Shown piece after piece: positions 32,821 to 43,043 of a stretch of DNA of 64,000 bases. Each line of letters opens with the position of its first letter. Position 1 is the first letter of the stretch. The position numbers and the translations under genes were made by a program. The stretch comes from Cryptomeria japonica (taxonomy: Eukaryota > Streptophyta > Pinopsida > Cupressales > Cupressaceae): positions 242,847,218-242,911,217 of the forward strand of contig NC_081406.1 in the NCBI RefSeq assembly GCF_030272615.1, in the 5' to 3' direction. Under the pieces are notes generated by a model that was not told where the DNA came from, made no database searches, and worked only from the letters and a program-made list of their open reading frames with translations.

Positions 32821-34927
32821 TATAATGTCCCCTTCGGCCAATGATCACTCTTGGTGGAGAATAGCCTATTCAGGAGGCCCGTAGGCTATTTTTGGCAGAA
32901 TTAGGGTTTCCATCTTCCAGGAGGATTTTGAGTGGGAAGCAGTTGGAGTCTGGGATTTCTGATTGTGGAGTTTTTCTGCGTTTTCAAAGAGCTCTGCCCT
33001 GATGATACATGCATTGTGTTAATTTGAGGTTTGCAAACTTTATTTTTAGTAAGTAGGGTATGAGTAGCACATTTTTGGGGGTTTTTCAAGAGTTTTCGAT
33101 AATATGATATGCAACTTCATCTGACAACTCTTCAGTGGACTTACTATTTTTAGTAAGTAATAGTTGATCTCGGTTTGTGCCCTAATAGAGTTGGGAGTCA
33201 CTATTTTTAGTAAGTGTGGAAATTTTTAGGGTTTCAGTCTAGTCTGGCAGCACTAGCTTTTTTTGGCAGTTATGTGATGGCTCCGTGACTCAGTTCTATT
33301 TCTGGCAGGCATAGTTGACTTCAAGATACAGTTTAATGGACTTGGTCATTTATCATTAAAATGACACTTATATTTTTATGACATTTGGTCTGCAAAATTG
33401 TTTATTAAATATTAATACTTTGTCCAAAGTTTAATATTCAATTATTAAATTGGACGACTTAGGAAAGAGAGAAAAATATTCTATTCATAAGATTTTATTA
33501 TTTCTCCCAAGTCAAGGGTCGAAAATGGGAAAAGCATTTCAAAATATTACTTGTGGACCTTGGACAAGTTCGAACTTGTCTAGGAGAGGAAAAAATACAT
33601 CTTGGGCAGCCATATGTTGGTGTAATGAAATGAAATGCAGCGCTCACTTGGGTGAAATGAAATGTCATGTAATGTGGGCGAATTTGGAGGTATTGAATTT
33701 GAATTTCGGTGAGCAAATGTTATAAATAAGAGCATGGGCTCTCATTTCGATATCTTTTGAAAACTTACTGTTATGCTGTCGGATTGACTCCAGACTTCTT
33801 TGAGGGTTAAAACCTACTAGGGCTTTTTGCAGTTTCGAGTGTGAGACATCACTCCTAGTTGTGGTTCGATTTTGGATTGCTTGGTTTGATTTCTGTGGGT
33901 GGCGTTTGTTGCAGAGTTGAGTGTGTGGCATCTTCTTCTTTTGTAGGGTGTGATTTTTTTGTGAAGAGTGTGGCTTTCCTTGCTGGTCGTACTTACCTTG
34001 CAAGTCGTACTTTCATTGTTGGTCGTACTTACCTTGCAGGTCGTACTTTCCTTTGTTGGTTGTACCTTTTGGTATTTGTTGCTGAACGTGTTTGGTGTGC
34101 TTTTGTTGGGAGATTTCGATGATTCTGTGTTCAGCGATTCTAGTTTTTGGGTGTGTGCATATCTCCAATGTGTTTTTGCTTCGTTGGTGTGGCTTTACTT
34201 AGATTGTTGTGGTTCATCGTGACAAATTGGTAGAGTTGCAGCAAGTTGTTCTCTGTGACAGCAGTTCGGTATTGTGGTTTTTACTCTCTTGCAAAAATTT
34301 TCCTTGTTCTCGTGCTTCTCCTTCAGTTCTATGTTTGTAATAGCTTATATTTCATATTAGCTGCCATTTTTCAAAATGATTCATTGTAAAGCTAAATGGT
34401 AGTTCCATTAGCTATCACTATTTGCATCTTATTTGTAATTCCCACAACACAAGTGGAAGAGGATGGCTTGGCCGCCTTCTAAGTTTGTAATCAAGAAGTG
34501 AGTTCAGTCCTCTCGTTGAAATACTGCAGTAGAGTTGATTTGTTACAATAAGTCCTCCCAGTGAAATACTGCGGTTGAGTTGATTTTGTTTGTAATAAGT
34601 CCTCGCACTTAAATATTGCGGTAGAGTTGATTTGTTTGTGTTGGTGTTTCTCCTTGGCTGGTTTACCACCAAGTGTTCTGGTTTTCTATCCCCCTGAAAA
34701 GTGGAAAGGGCTGGCTTGCCGCCCAAATTTGTAATCAATTTCAGTTTTCAAGTACCTAACAATCCCCTCAACACTCTATGCTCTCACCCTCCTAGATTGG
34801 GCTCTCGGTGATCAGAGAGTGGAGGGTTACTTTCAGCAGCATTTGGTTTTCATTTCCTAACCATAACAAGTGTTGTGTTGAATGAAATTGTGGGAAAAAT
34901 TTGGAAAAAATTAAGGGGGATATTTCA
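32821..34927 (+). repeat. 5' LTR of Y
   Basis: It runs from TATAATGTCCCCTT (ancestral TGTAATG) to GGGGGATATTTCA, 2107 bp. It contains ACTTACTATTTTTAGTAAGT (33136-33155, a hairpin), TATAAATAAGAG at 33721, repeats of GGTCGTACTTACCTTGCA (33975-34070), and about three 55-bp repeats with GAAATACTGCGG and GTAATAAGTCCTC (34500-34640). The 3' LTR at 49415 matches throughout. Confidence 0.9.
33721..33728 (+). promoter_or_regulatory. TATA box of the Y LTR
   Basis: TATAAATA in the context GTTATAAATAAGAGC. It is conserved in the 3' LTR at 50268-50275 and, reversed, in the intronic copy near 6850. Confidence 0.6.
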
Positions 34928-34928
34928 G

Positions 34929-34941
34929 TGGTATCAGAGCC
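34929..34941 (+). promoter_or_regulatory. tRNA-iMet primer-binding site of Y
   Basis: TGGTATCAGAGCC, one base after the LTR end, complementary to the 3' end of initiator methionine tRNA. Confidence 0.92.
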
Positions 34942-35042
34942 ACACTTCTTGCCAACCTATGTGACAGAAGGGTTTCATGAGTTACAGAGATATCAGATAC
35001 TACAATCGTGAACAGAGAAGGCAAAAGTATTAGATACCATAA

Positions 35043-36132
35043 ATGCCAGTAGAGGAAACATTTTCAGAGGTTTTGAGAAATAGAGATGAGGAAGTTGATT
35101 CAGTAGATTCTGTGGATTCAATGGGAGAGAGAATATTTGATCAGAATGATGCAATTGTGGCTGTGGAGAAAATGGAGAAAAAATTTGATACTATGATGGA
35201 CATGATGTCCCAGATGATAGCCACTTTTAGACAGAATGCTAGAGGAGGACGTAGTCAAGACCAGAATCAAAATACTAGTGGAAATAATGCCAACACTTCC
35301 AACAATTCTAGTGGAAATGGGAATGGAAGCAACAATGGTAGAATGCCTGTTGGATCAGTGTCAAGGCCTTTGCAACCAATTTTCCTTTCAAACGAAACAC
35401 CACCTCCTGAAGTAGAAGTCCCTGTGGCTGATGAGATCTGGGCTAGTTTCGTGGAGTATGCATCACTTCCCCAAGAGATTCGAAATGTCTTGTCTCTTGA
35501 TCAATACATGAATCAGAAGAAGAGGAGGGAAGGAAGGTATGACAATCGATACTCCACTCCAAGAGACTATCAACAAGCTCTTGGGAAGGTTACTCTAGCA
35601 CATTTTGATGGAAGCAGTAAGAGCACAGCTAGAGCGTGGGTGCAAAAGTTGGACAATTATTTGTCCTTGATGCCTATGCCTGAAGAAGAGGCCATCAAGT
35701 TCGCCACCTTGCACTTGGATGGAGCTACTCGAGAGTGGTGGTACCATGGGTTGGTCACCCTTAGCCATAACTTGATCAGTACCTATGCAGAATTCACCAA
35801 CAAGTTGATTGAAAGATTTGATACCAAGGATCCGGAGGTGAAGTTTAGAGAGCTTGCACAACTCAAACAGCAGGGCTCTTTGGATACTTACATAACTGAG
35901 TTTCAAAGTCTTTCAATTATGGTTAGTAGTATTTCTGAAAAGTGGTTAGTGGTCCTATTCACCGAGGGACTTGAAGAACCATTGAAAGGTTGGGTAAAAG
36001 CCTTTGACCCGCCCACCTTGGCTGAAGCAATCAAGAAGGCTAGGAGCATGGAGTTGGTTGCCCCTAAGTCCAAATTTTAGTCAAAGCCTTTCTCATTTCG
36101 TAAAGACAAGAAGAAATTTTCTAATCAGCCTA
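35043..36132 (+). pseudogene. Y gag, first part
   Basis: The open frame from 35043 to a TAG at 36078 encodes a Ser/Asn/Gly-rich segment (about residues 65-105), then EYASLPQEIRNVLSLDQYM, DYQQALGKVTLAHFDG, WVQKLDNYLSLMPM, ATREWWYHG and EGLEEPLKGWVKAF. These are capsid-core blocks of plant chromovirus gag. After the stop (probably CAG to TAG) the same frame reaches the X insertion site at AGAAG. An upstream start near 34977 is possible, as in the related fragment at 5401. Confidence 0.88.
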
Positions 36133-36137
36133 AGAAG

Positions 36138-36402
36138 TGTTGGCAGCAATATTATATAAAACTAGTTAATTAAGTTGTAATTGTCTTTGTTAGTTCGGTA
36201 ACCGGGGGATGGTAGTTACGGGTGCGACGGTTGGCACTCGCACCCCCTCGGTACCTTTATATACCTTGGAGGTAACTTGTACAAGGAACATGATTATGAA
36301 TGGAATAGCATCTCTTATGTTCTATCTGATATCTATGGCATTACTATTCTGCATTAAGTGTTCTATCTGTATGTTCTAAACTTTTCACCTAGAGGGTAAA
36401 CA
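36138..36402 (+). repeat. 5' LTR of X
   Basis: TGTTGGCAGCAATATT to GAGGGTAAACA. The TATA-like TTTATATACC lies near 36256. A GC-rich segment, GGTGCGACGGTTGGCACTCG, sits upstream of it. Confidence 0.95.
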
Positions 36403-36404
36403 TT

Positions 36405-36417
36405 TGGCGTCGTTGCC
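36405..36417 (+). promoter_or_regulatory. Primer-binding site of X, tRNA-Asp type
   Basis: TGGCGTCGTTGCC, two bases after the LTR, differs by one base from TGGCGCCGTTGCC, the site used by Athila-type elements and complementary to plant tRNA-Asp. Confidence 0.7.
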
Positions 36418-36462
36418 AAAATTTATCTGGAGCATGGGAGTATACTACATGGCACACGGATA

Positions 36463-38872
36463 ATGGGACAACCATTGGCCGAAGGGACGAGCAATAACCC
36501 GGACGACGAACCTGAAGAACTATTCGATGGAGAACTAGCACTCACAAAGGATTTTTCCTGCATCCTCCAAGTGGCGATTGAAACACACGTGCGAAGGGAA
36601 GCCACCACCGAGGATGTTCCAAAGGATGCTGTGTGGAGTGCGCTTGGTGTAAGTCCGGCGGTAAATCGGTTGATGAGCAATTTGCCCAGCCTTCTAGCAT
36701 AGGCATTTTTGGCTCTCCAAAGCCGCAGGGAAGAGACCTATCGCGAGAACCGACGCCAACAAATCCTACGGGAGTTTCACAAGCGCCAAGAGGAGCGCAA
36801 TGAAACCGACCGAGGGATGAACAATCCGTGAATGTGTACGAACAGAGAAGAATAAAACAAGAACACCCCACTATAGTGACATACATTGTATACCAGGGAT
36901 GAATTAATAAAAGTGTTCTTTTCAATATGATGCCTTGTTCTATTGCATAAAGAGAATTTAGAATTAATGCCCAATTTGTTAAATAAAGACAAAAATAAGA
37001 AGGAATACATTGGGGACTCTGAAACCGCCCAATGAGCATTAATCCTCGAGCAACAAGTAGAACGAAGAAGAAGATTTAAGAGGATTCTCGAGGAAGGAAG
37101 CGACAGAAATGGCACAAATGGCTCTGGCGAGGGCCAGGTTTCCACACTAATAGAAACCACCAGGGAACGTTTGGGGGACCTTTCCCTAACATTGGAGGAG
37201 ATCGGTGATGGGAGTGCAGTAGAGCCGTACACACCATATAGAGCTCCTGAGACCAGAAGGGAAGACGAGACAGAGACCGAGGATAGAGAGGCCGAGGATA
37301 CCGGTGCGACCGAAGGTGTCAGAGGACACAAGGCCACGGTAGTAGAAGCAATCTGTTCGGGACAGGCTCATCAAACCCTGGTAGTCAGAGCAACTTGGTG
37401 GGACCCAAAGGACCAAATCTCGGCGGAGCACCTTTGGGAGGACAAGTGCCTGGAGGAGGAGTCCCTGGAGGGTTAAGTTCGAGTTCCAGAGGGCAGACCA
37501 GGCCGCTGCCAAGAAACATAATGGCGAATCGGCAAAAATTACCCAAATTCACCGGAGATGGGAAAGAAGACCCTATGCGGCACTGCCGTACATGTGAGAC
37601 AATCTGGTCGGCCAATGGCGTGGTTGACAAGGACGAATGGGTGGTACAATTTCCCGCCACCCTACGAGGAGTAGCCATCGGTTGGTAGTCGGATGCTGAC
37701 AAAACCCAACTGACAACTTGGGATGCATTGCACAAAGCCTTCGAAAAGGAGTTTCGACTCCTCAGAGATGATAATGAAATTGTAGCAAAAATTCTGAGCA
37801 CCAAGCAGGGGAAAAGTGAGACCATCCATGCATATAGCTGACGCCTAAGGGAATTGTTGGGGAGGATGGATAATCAACTCGAAGATGGGTTAAAGAAAAG
37901 ATGGTTTGTGGAGGGCCTAAAATCATCACTGAGAAGAAAAATGAAAATTGTACCCCCCACATCCTAAGATGATGCCTATAATCGGGCAATGGACCTAGAG
38001 AGTGAAGGGAAGACATCCAGGAAAAAGAAAGACAGATCCTCTGAAGAGGACTCCTCTAGCAGCAACGAGGGGTCGAGTAAAAAGGTGCAAGCCCTTCAAA
38101 AAGATATGCACTGCATGATGAAGGAATTCAAGAGCATGAAGGGAAGCACCAGCAAAAATGAGGAATTATGGTGTGCAGAATGTAAGGAGGAAGGTCACAC
38201 AAAAGGCTCTTGTCCCAAAAAGGCCTTCTGCGATATTTGCCAAGTGTTGGGGCATTCTACCAAAGAATGTCCCTACAACATGAAGACACGCGGGAACCAA
38301 GTGCTCTTCACCCAGGAGCAGCCATCAGCGACAGCAGGCACGTCGCAGCCCCAAGCCAACGCCACGGCATCATCTGGCGGTTACAGAGGTAACCGAAGGG
38401 AAGGAAGAGGCAACAATAATAACAATAATAATTGGAGCCGGATGCAGTATGATGCCAAGGGACGGTCGATGATTCAGTGTCGAGCATGCAACCAGTGGGG
38501 AAACTTTGCACGGGACTGCCAGAAAGAGCATCATAACACTTGTGCAGATGGTGTGGTCCTGGAGACCACGATGAGACAAATTGCCCTAAGCCAGGGGTTA
38601 ACCTCCTCAACATTGAGAAGACTAGTGAGAAGGAAGTACTGGCGATCACCCGCGCTCAGACAAAAAAGGCCACTTATCCGGACCCTCGTACAGAGAAGGA
38701 GAGATTATGGGAGGCAAAAGCCAGTATTGAACGTGAGATGACAGCCGAACGACGGAACAACGAGGTGGTGAGCACATCATCCTGTACGGAAGCCGAAAAC
38801 AACATAATTGGGCAAGTACTGCAGATGGAAGTGCCTATAAGGGTAAAGGACCTTCTAGAGACAATGCCATAG
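36463..38872 (+). pseudogene. X gag with four CCHC zinc knuckles
   Basis: The frame starts MGQPLAEGTSN and crosses stops at 36700, 37474, 37686, 37839 and about 37965, with frame changes near 37390 and 38535. The capsid-like block LPKFTGDGKEDPMRHC to VQFPATLRGVAIGW (37536-37688) is the retrotransposon gag domain. Four knuckles follow: CAECKEEGHTKGSC, CDICQVLGHSTKEC, CRACNQWGNFARDC (His replaced by Asn) and CRWCGPGDHDETNC. A Gly/Asn-rich RGNNNNNNNW segment lies between the second and third. The region probably packages the RNA genome. Confidence 0.85.
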
Positions 38873-39829
38873 TTGAGAACCGCCATTTTTAGTTCCATAC
38901 AAACCACTGCTCAGGTACCTTCACGTGTGGCACGGGCGGAAGTTCTGGTCAGCCCCTCGGCTGACCCAATGTTGTTGACCTTAAATAGTGGTCGGCATCC
39001 TGCTGTAGTAGAGATGGGAATTCTCAAGGCTATCCTCAAAGACACCATCATGGACGGAGGTTCGGGGGTCAATGTACTACCAGAGGATACGTGGAAGAAG
39101 CTCAGGAAGCCAACACTATGGCCACCCACGTTCAACTTGGTAGGTGCAGACCAACACGGCATCAAGCCACTCGGCACCCTGATGGCCCAGCCGGTGACAA
39201 TCGGCATGCAACCCTTCCTACTAGATTTTGTGGTAATTCCACTCAAGAAGAAGGGGTACGACGCCATCTTAGGGAGAGGGTGGCTGGTTGCAGCAAAGGT
39301 GAACCACGACTGGAAGAAGAACACCCTTTCTATGGAGAAAGGGGGGCGGAAGTACACCATTGATCTAAGGACCCAGGTTGTTGGCAAGGAACTTGCGTCA
39401 TCTAACTCGGATTCAAAGTATTCAAACAGATGGGAGTGGGACTCCCATGAAGGTAAAGACAAGAGGGAACCAAACGAGGAAGGAGTGCTAGAACTTGGCG
39501 GATGTTCAGAAGATGACACTTCCTCATTGAATGGACTCTTCCACTGGCAAATGAAAGACTATGAAGTGTTTCACCCGGCTTGTCACATGCTACAGATTGA
39601 GGACGAGCTAGGTGAGAAGGAGAAGTTTCCGCCAGAATACACGGAGTACAAGGAGGGAGACGCCAAAGTAAATGATGTCCCAACATACGAATTTTTGAAA
39701 GATAGGCCAATGCGGTACGAAGACCCCACTGTGAAGGAGACAAACCTGGGAGACACTGCCAATCCTCGAAATATCTGGGTAGGCGACAATTGGAGCCCAG
39801 TCCTGAAGGCTACAACATTCAAAATCTTC
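38873..39829 (+). pseudogene. X protease and linker
   Basis: Open frame 38873-40252 in frame with the gag end, with one stop between (38870). IMDGGSGVNVLPEDTWKKL is the aspartic protease site in the variant form used by Tat/Athila elements (DGGSGVN). DAILGRGWLVAAKVNHDW is the C-terminal flap and substrate block. A long acidic linker follows. Confidence 0.85.
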
Positions 39830-40826
39830 CTGGAACACAAGGACGTATTCGCGTGGTCCTACAAGGATCTGAAGGGGGTTCTACCAGAAATGTGTGTCCA
39901 TTGGATACCATTGGTCTCAAGAGCCCAACCAGTATGGAAGAGGCTGGTACGGAAGAGGCCGTACCGAATGAATAAAAACTATGCTGCCAAGGTGAACGAG
40001 GAGATCGAACGGATGCTGGAGGCCGGCATCATATTTCGGGTGGAGACAAGTGAGTGGGTCTCACCGATTGTGATTTCACTAAAGAAGGAGGCCAACCAGA
40101 TCCACATTGCGTGGATTTTCGGTGCCTCAACGCAATCACCATCAAGGACCCGTTTCCCATACCCTTCACAGACAGTATCCTGGAGGAGGTGGCTGGCCAT
40201 GAAATGTACTCATTTCTCGACGGCTTCTCAGGGTACAACCAGATTTCGATAGCTGAGGAGGACAAGCTGAAGGCCACCTTTGTGGTGGAAGATGGAGTCT
40301 ATGCGTACAACCGGATGCCATTCGGGTTGTGCAACGCTCCCGCAACCTTCCAGAGGATAGTTCTTCACATCTTTGATAAGATGTCGGTGGGAAATTTTAA
40401 AGCCTTTTTGGATGACTGGTTGATTTTCAGTAGCGAAGACACTCACTTGGTGGTGCTGAGAGAGTGCATGGAGCGATGCCAAGGGCCAGGCTCGCCTTAA
40501 ATCCACGGAAATGCCAATTTATGGTACCACAAGGGAAGCTGCTGGGCCATATCGTTTGTAAAGCTGGACTGAATACTGACCTGGATAAGGTACGGGTAAT
40601 TGTGGAAATGGAGTCGCCCATTGATGTGACACGAGTCAAGTCCTTTTTGGGACACATTGGATACTACCGGAAGTTCATCAAGAACTTTGCCCAACTTTCA
40701 TTTCCACTCGACAAACTAACTCGAAAGGGCCAACCATACATATGGGAATCGGCACAAGGGGAAGCATTCCAAGAACTCAAGATGAGACTGGTGGCAACCA
40801 TTCTGGCCTATCCAAACTGGGACTGA
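39830..40826 (+). pseudogene. X reverse transcriptase
   Basis: HKDVFAWSYKDLKGVLPEMC, IERMLEAGIIFRVETSEWVSPIVI, DFRCLNAITIKDPFPIPF, FLDGFSGYNQISIAEEDK, YNRMPFGLCNAPATFQR, the catalytic FLDDWLIFS box, and KSFLGHIGYYRKFIKNFAQL. Frameshifts fall near 40095 and 40465. The catalytic residues are still present. Confidence 0.9.
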
Positions 40827-41440
40827 GAATTCCACGTACACGTGGATGCCTCGAACTATGCCATTGGGGCTACGCTAGAGCAGGAAGGGGCACACGGGTT
40901 GGATCACCCCATTTATTTTGCGAGTAGGTTGATGTCGAAAGTCGAGAGGAACTATAGTACCACCGAGAGGGAGGCCCTCGGAATGGTCTATGCCATATAA
41001 AAATTTCGACACTACTTGCTGGCGACACCCTTCACCTTCTATGTGGACCATCAGGCCTTGATGTACCTGGTAAACAAACCCATCATCCAAGGCAGGATAA
41101 GCAAGTGGCTACTGCTACTTCAGGAGTTTACATTCACAATAATTGTACGGCCAGGCAAAAGCCATGTCATTGCTGACCAATTGTCCCGGATCAGGTCGGG
41201 AGAGCCGCTAGAAGGGGTGAATGACGACTTTCCAGATGCCCACCTATTCAAGATCGCAGTACTACCACCAAGGTATACAGCAATCGGGGAATATCTCTCC
41301 ACCTTTGTATTTCCCCAAGGCATGCCACCGGGAGAACGAAGAAAACTTGTGTTGAGAAGCCGCACGTTCCAGCTGATTAATGGTTTATTGTATAAAATGG
41401 GGCTCGACGAGGTGTTACGTCGGTGTGTGATGGAGGAAGA
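40827..41440 (+). pseudogene. X RNase H and connection
   Basis: It follows a TGA at 40824. HVHVDASNYAIGATLEQ and STTEREALGMVYAI are RNase H blocks, interrupted by TAA at 40998. FYVDHQALMYLVNKP and HVIADQLSRI end the domain, then a DDFPDAHLFKI block typical of Athila-like pol. There is no sign of an additional archaeal-type RNase H. Confidence 0.87.
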
Positions 41441-42487
41441 GGTGCCAAGCGTCATGAGGGAAGCACATGAGGGCTCGCGAGAGGCCATATGGGACCGAAC
41501 ACTACGGCAAGGAAGGTATTGCTAGCAGGCCTCTGGTGGCCCACATTGTATAATGATGCGAGAGAATGGGTAGTAGGTTGTGATACCTGCCAGAGAGCGG
41601 GGAGGCCACTAAAAAGGGATTTCATGCCCCTCAACCCTTCGCATGCTCAAGAACTATTCGAGCGCTGGGGGCTGAATTTCATCGAGCCACTCAAGGTGAG
41701 CCATGCTAGGAGGTGTCGCTACATTGTGGTAGCCACGGAATATTTAACCAAGTGGGTTGAAGCGCGGGCCCTACCTGACAACTCGGCCGTAAGTACAACG
41801 AGATTCATCTACGAGCAAATTATTACACGGTATGGGATCCCTATGTAGTTGACAAGTGACAAGGGTGGACATTTTGTGAACCACATTATTAAACTCCTTA
41901 CTACAGAATTCAAGATTTTCCATTCACTGTCTGGCCCCTATTACCCGCGAGCCAATGGGCAGGCCAAGGCTACCAACAAGATTCTCGTGGGCGTGATTTA
42001 CAAGTCGTGCGGTGTCGAGGGAGAAGACTGGGAAGAAAAATTACCTTCGGTCTTGTGGGCCTACCGCACAACCTACAAGGTAACCACTGGCCAGACTCCG
42101 TTCCAACTCATGTACGGGCAGGAAGCTGTGGTGCCAAGCCTTCACATTGCAATGGAGAACAAACTCGGGGATATGGAGAGCCTGAGGGATAAACTGTATG
42201 CCTTAAGCAAGCTGGACGAAAAAAGAATGATGGCACAATGGGCCACAGAGGCAGCCCAGCAAAGACGGAAGGTCTGGCACGACAAGCATCTTCGGCGAAT
42301 GAAGTTTACTCCGGGGCAATTAGTGTTGAAATTCAATGGGAGGAACGAAATCAAACCAGGAAAATTTAAAGTGCGATGGCTAGGCCCCTTCAAGGTACGC
42401 GAGGTCAATGCCAACGGGGCGATTAAGTTGTGGACGCTCGACGAGAAGGAGATACCAGACGCCGTCAATGGGTCGAAATTAAAATAG
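41441..42487 (+). pseudogene. X integrase
   Basis: The zinc domain (REAHEG..GLWWPTLYNDAREWV, CDTCQRAG) spans a frameshift near 41490. In the core, WGLNFIEPL has Asn where the first catalytic Asp is expected. TSDKGGHFVN keeps the second Asp. YYPRANGQAKATNKIL has Lys where the catalytic Glu is expected. KFKVRWLGPFKV is the C-terminal block. A TAG at 41846 lies between the first and second motifs. Catalytically dead. Confidence 0.9.
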
Positions 42488-43043
42488 TACCACGACCAGA
42501 GACGGGCGACTGATCTCGAACCCTCTAGAAGAAATAACAATTAAAAAAAAAACGTATGGTCGTACAGGTCCGCACGACAGCTGACTATACAGCCTGAAAA
42601 AAAAGGTGCACACGTACGGCAGATACACCGTACGGTGGTACCGCGGGGTCACTGTGCGGTGGCCTACCATGCCAATCGCCATAAATAAACTGCAGCGCCA
42701 AAGGGAAAAGAATTAAAACGCAGACCCAACCAACAGTAAGCTAAAAAAAATCACGGAGGAAGGAGATTGCACGCCATACGCCAAGTACACCCGCACGCCA
42801 AGTACACCATACGTCAGCCATACACCATACTTAACATCTGGAAGGAAGGGCAGCACGTGCAAGAAGGTTAAATAAAAATAAATAAATAAAACCCTATAAA
42901 AGGAGATCAAGGGAATTAATTGGGGATCAATGGACACAAACAGGAACAAGGCGGATTGGAGAAAACGGTTATAGCCGTTAGAAGACAAGTTACAGGGAGG
43001 GCGAAAAACTTCAGAATCAAGTGCAGACATAGGCAAGCCAGTT
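42488..43043 (+). other. X spacer between pol and ORF3, rich in CGTACGG motifs
   Basis: No coding block. Variants of CCGTACGG recur (near 42553, 42611, 42628, 42775 and 42807 and others). The same motif is dense in the matching spacer of U (58431-58530) and in the LTRs of Z. This region could carry a promoter for ORF3. Confidence 0.5.

Noticed and set aside
36777-37337. 186-codon minus-strand ORF with hydrophobic stretches
   Set aside because: Antisense to X gag; hydrophobicity arises from complement of acidic codons.
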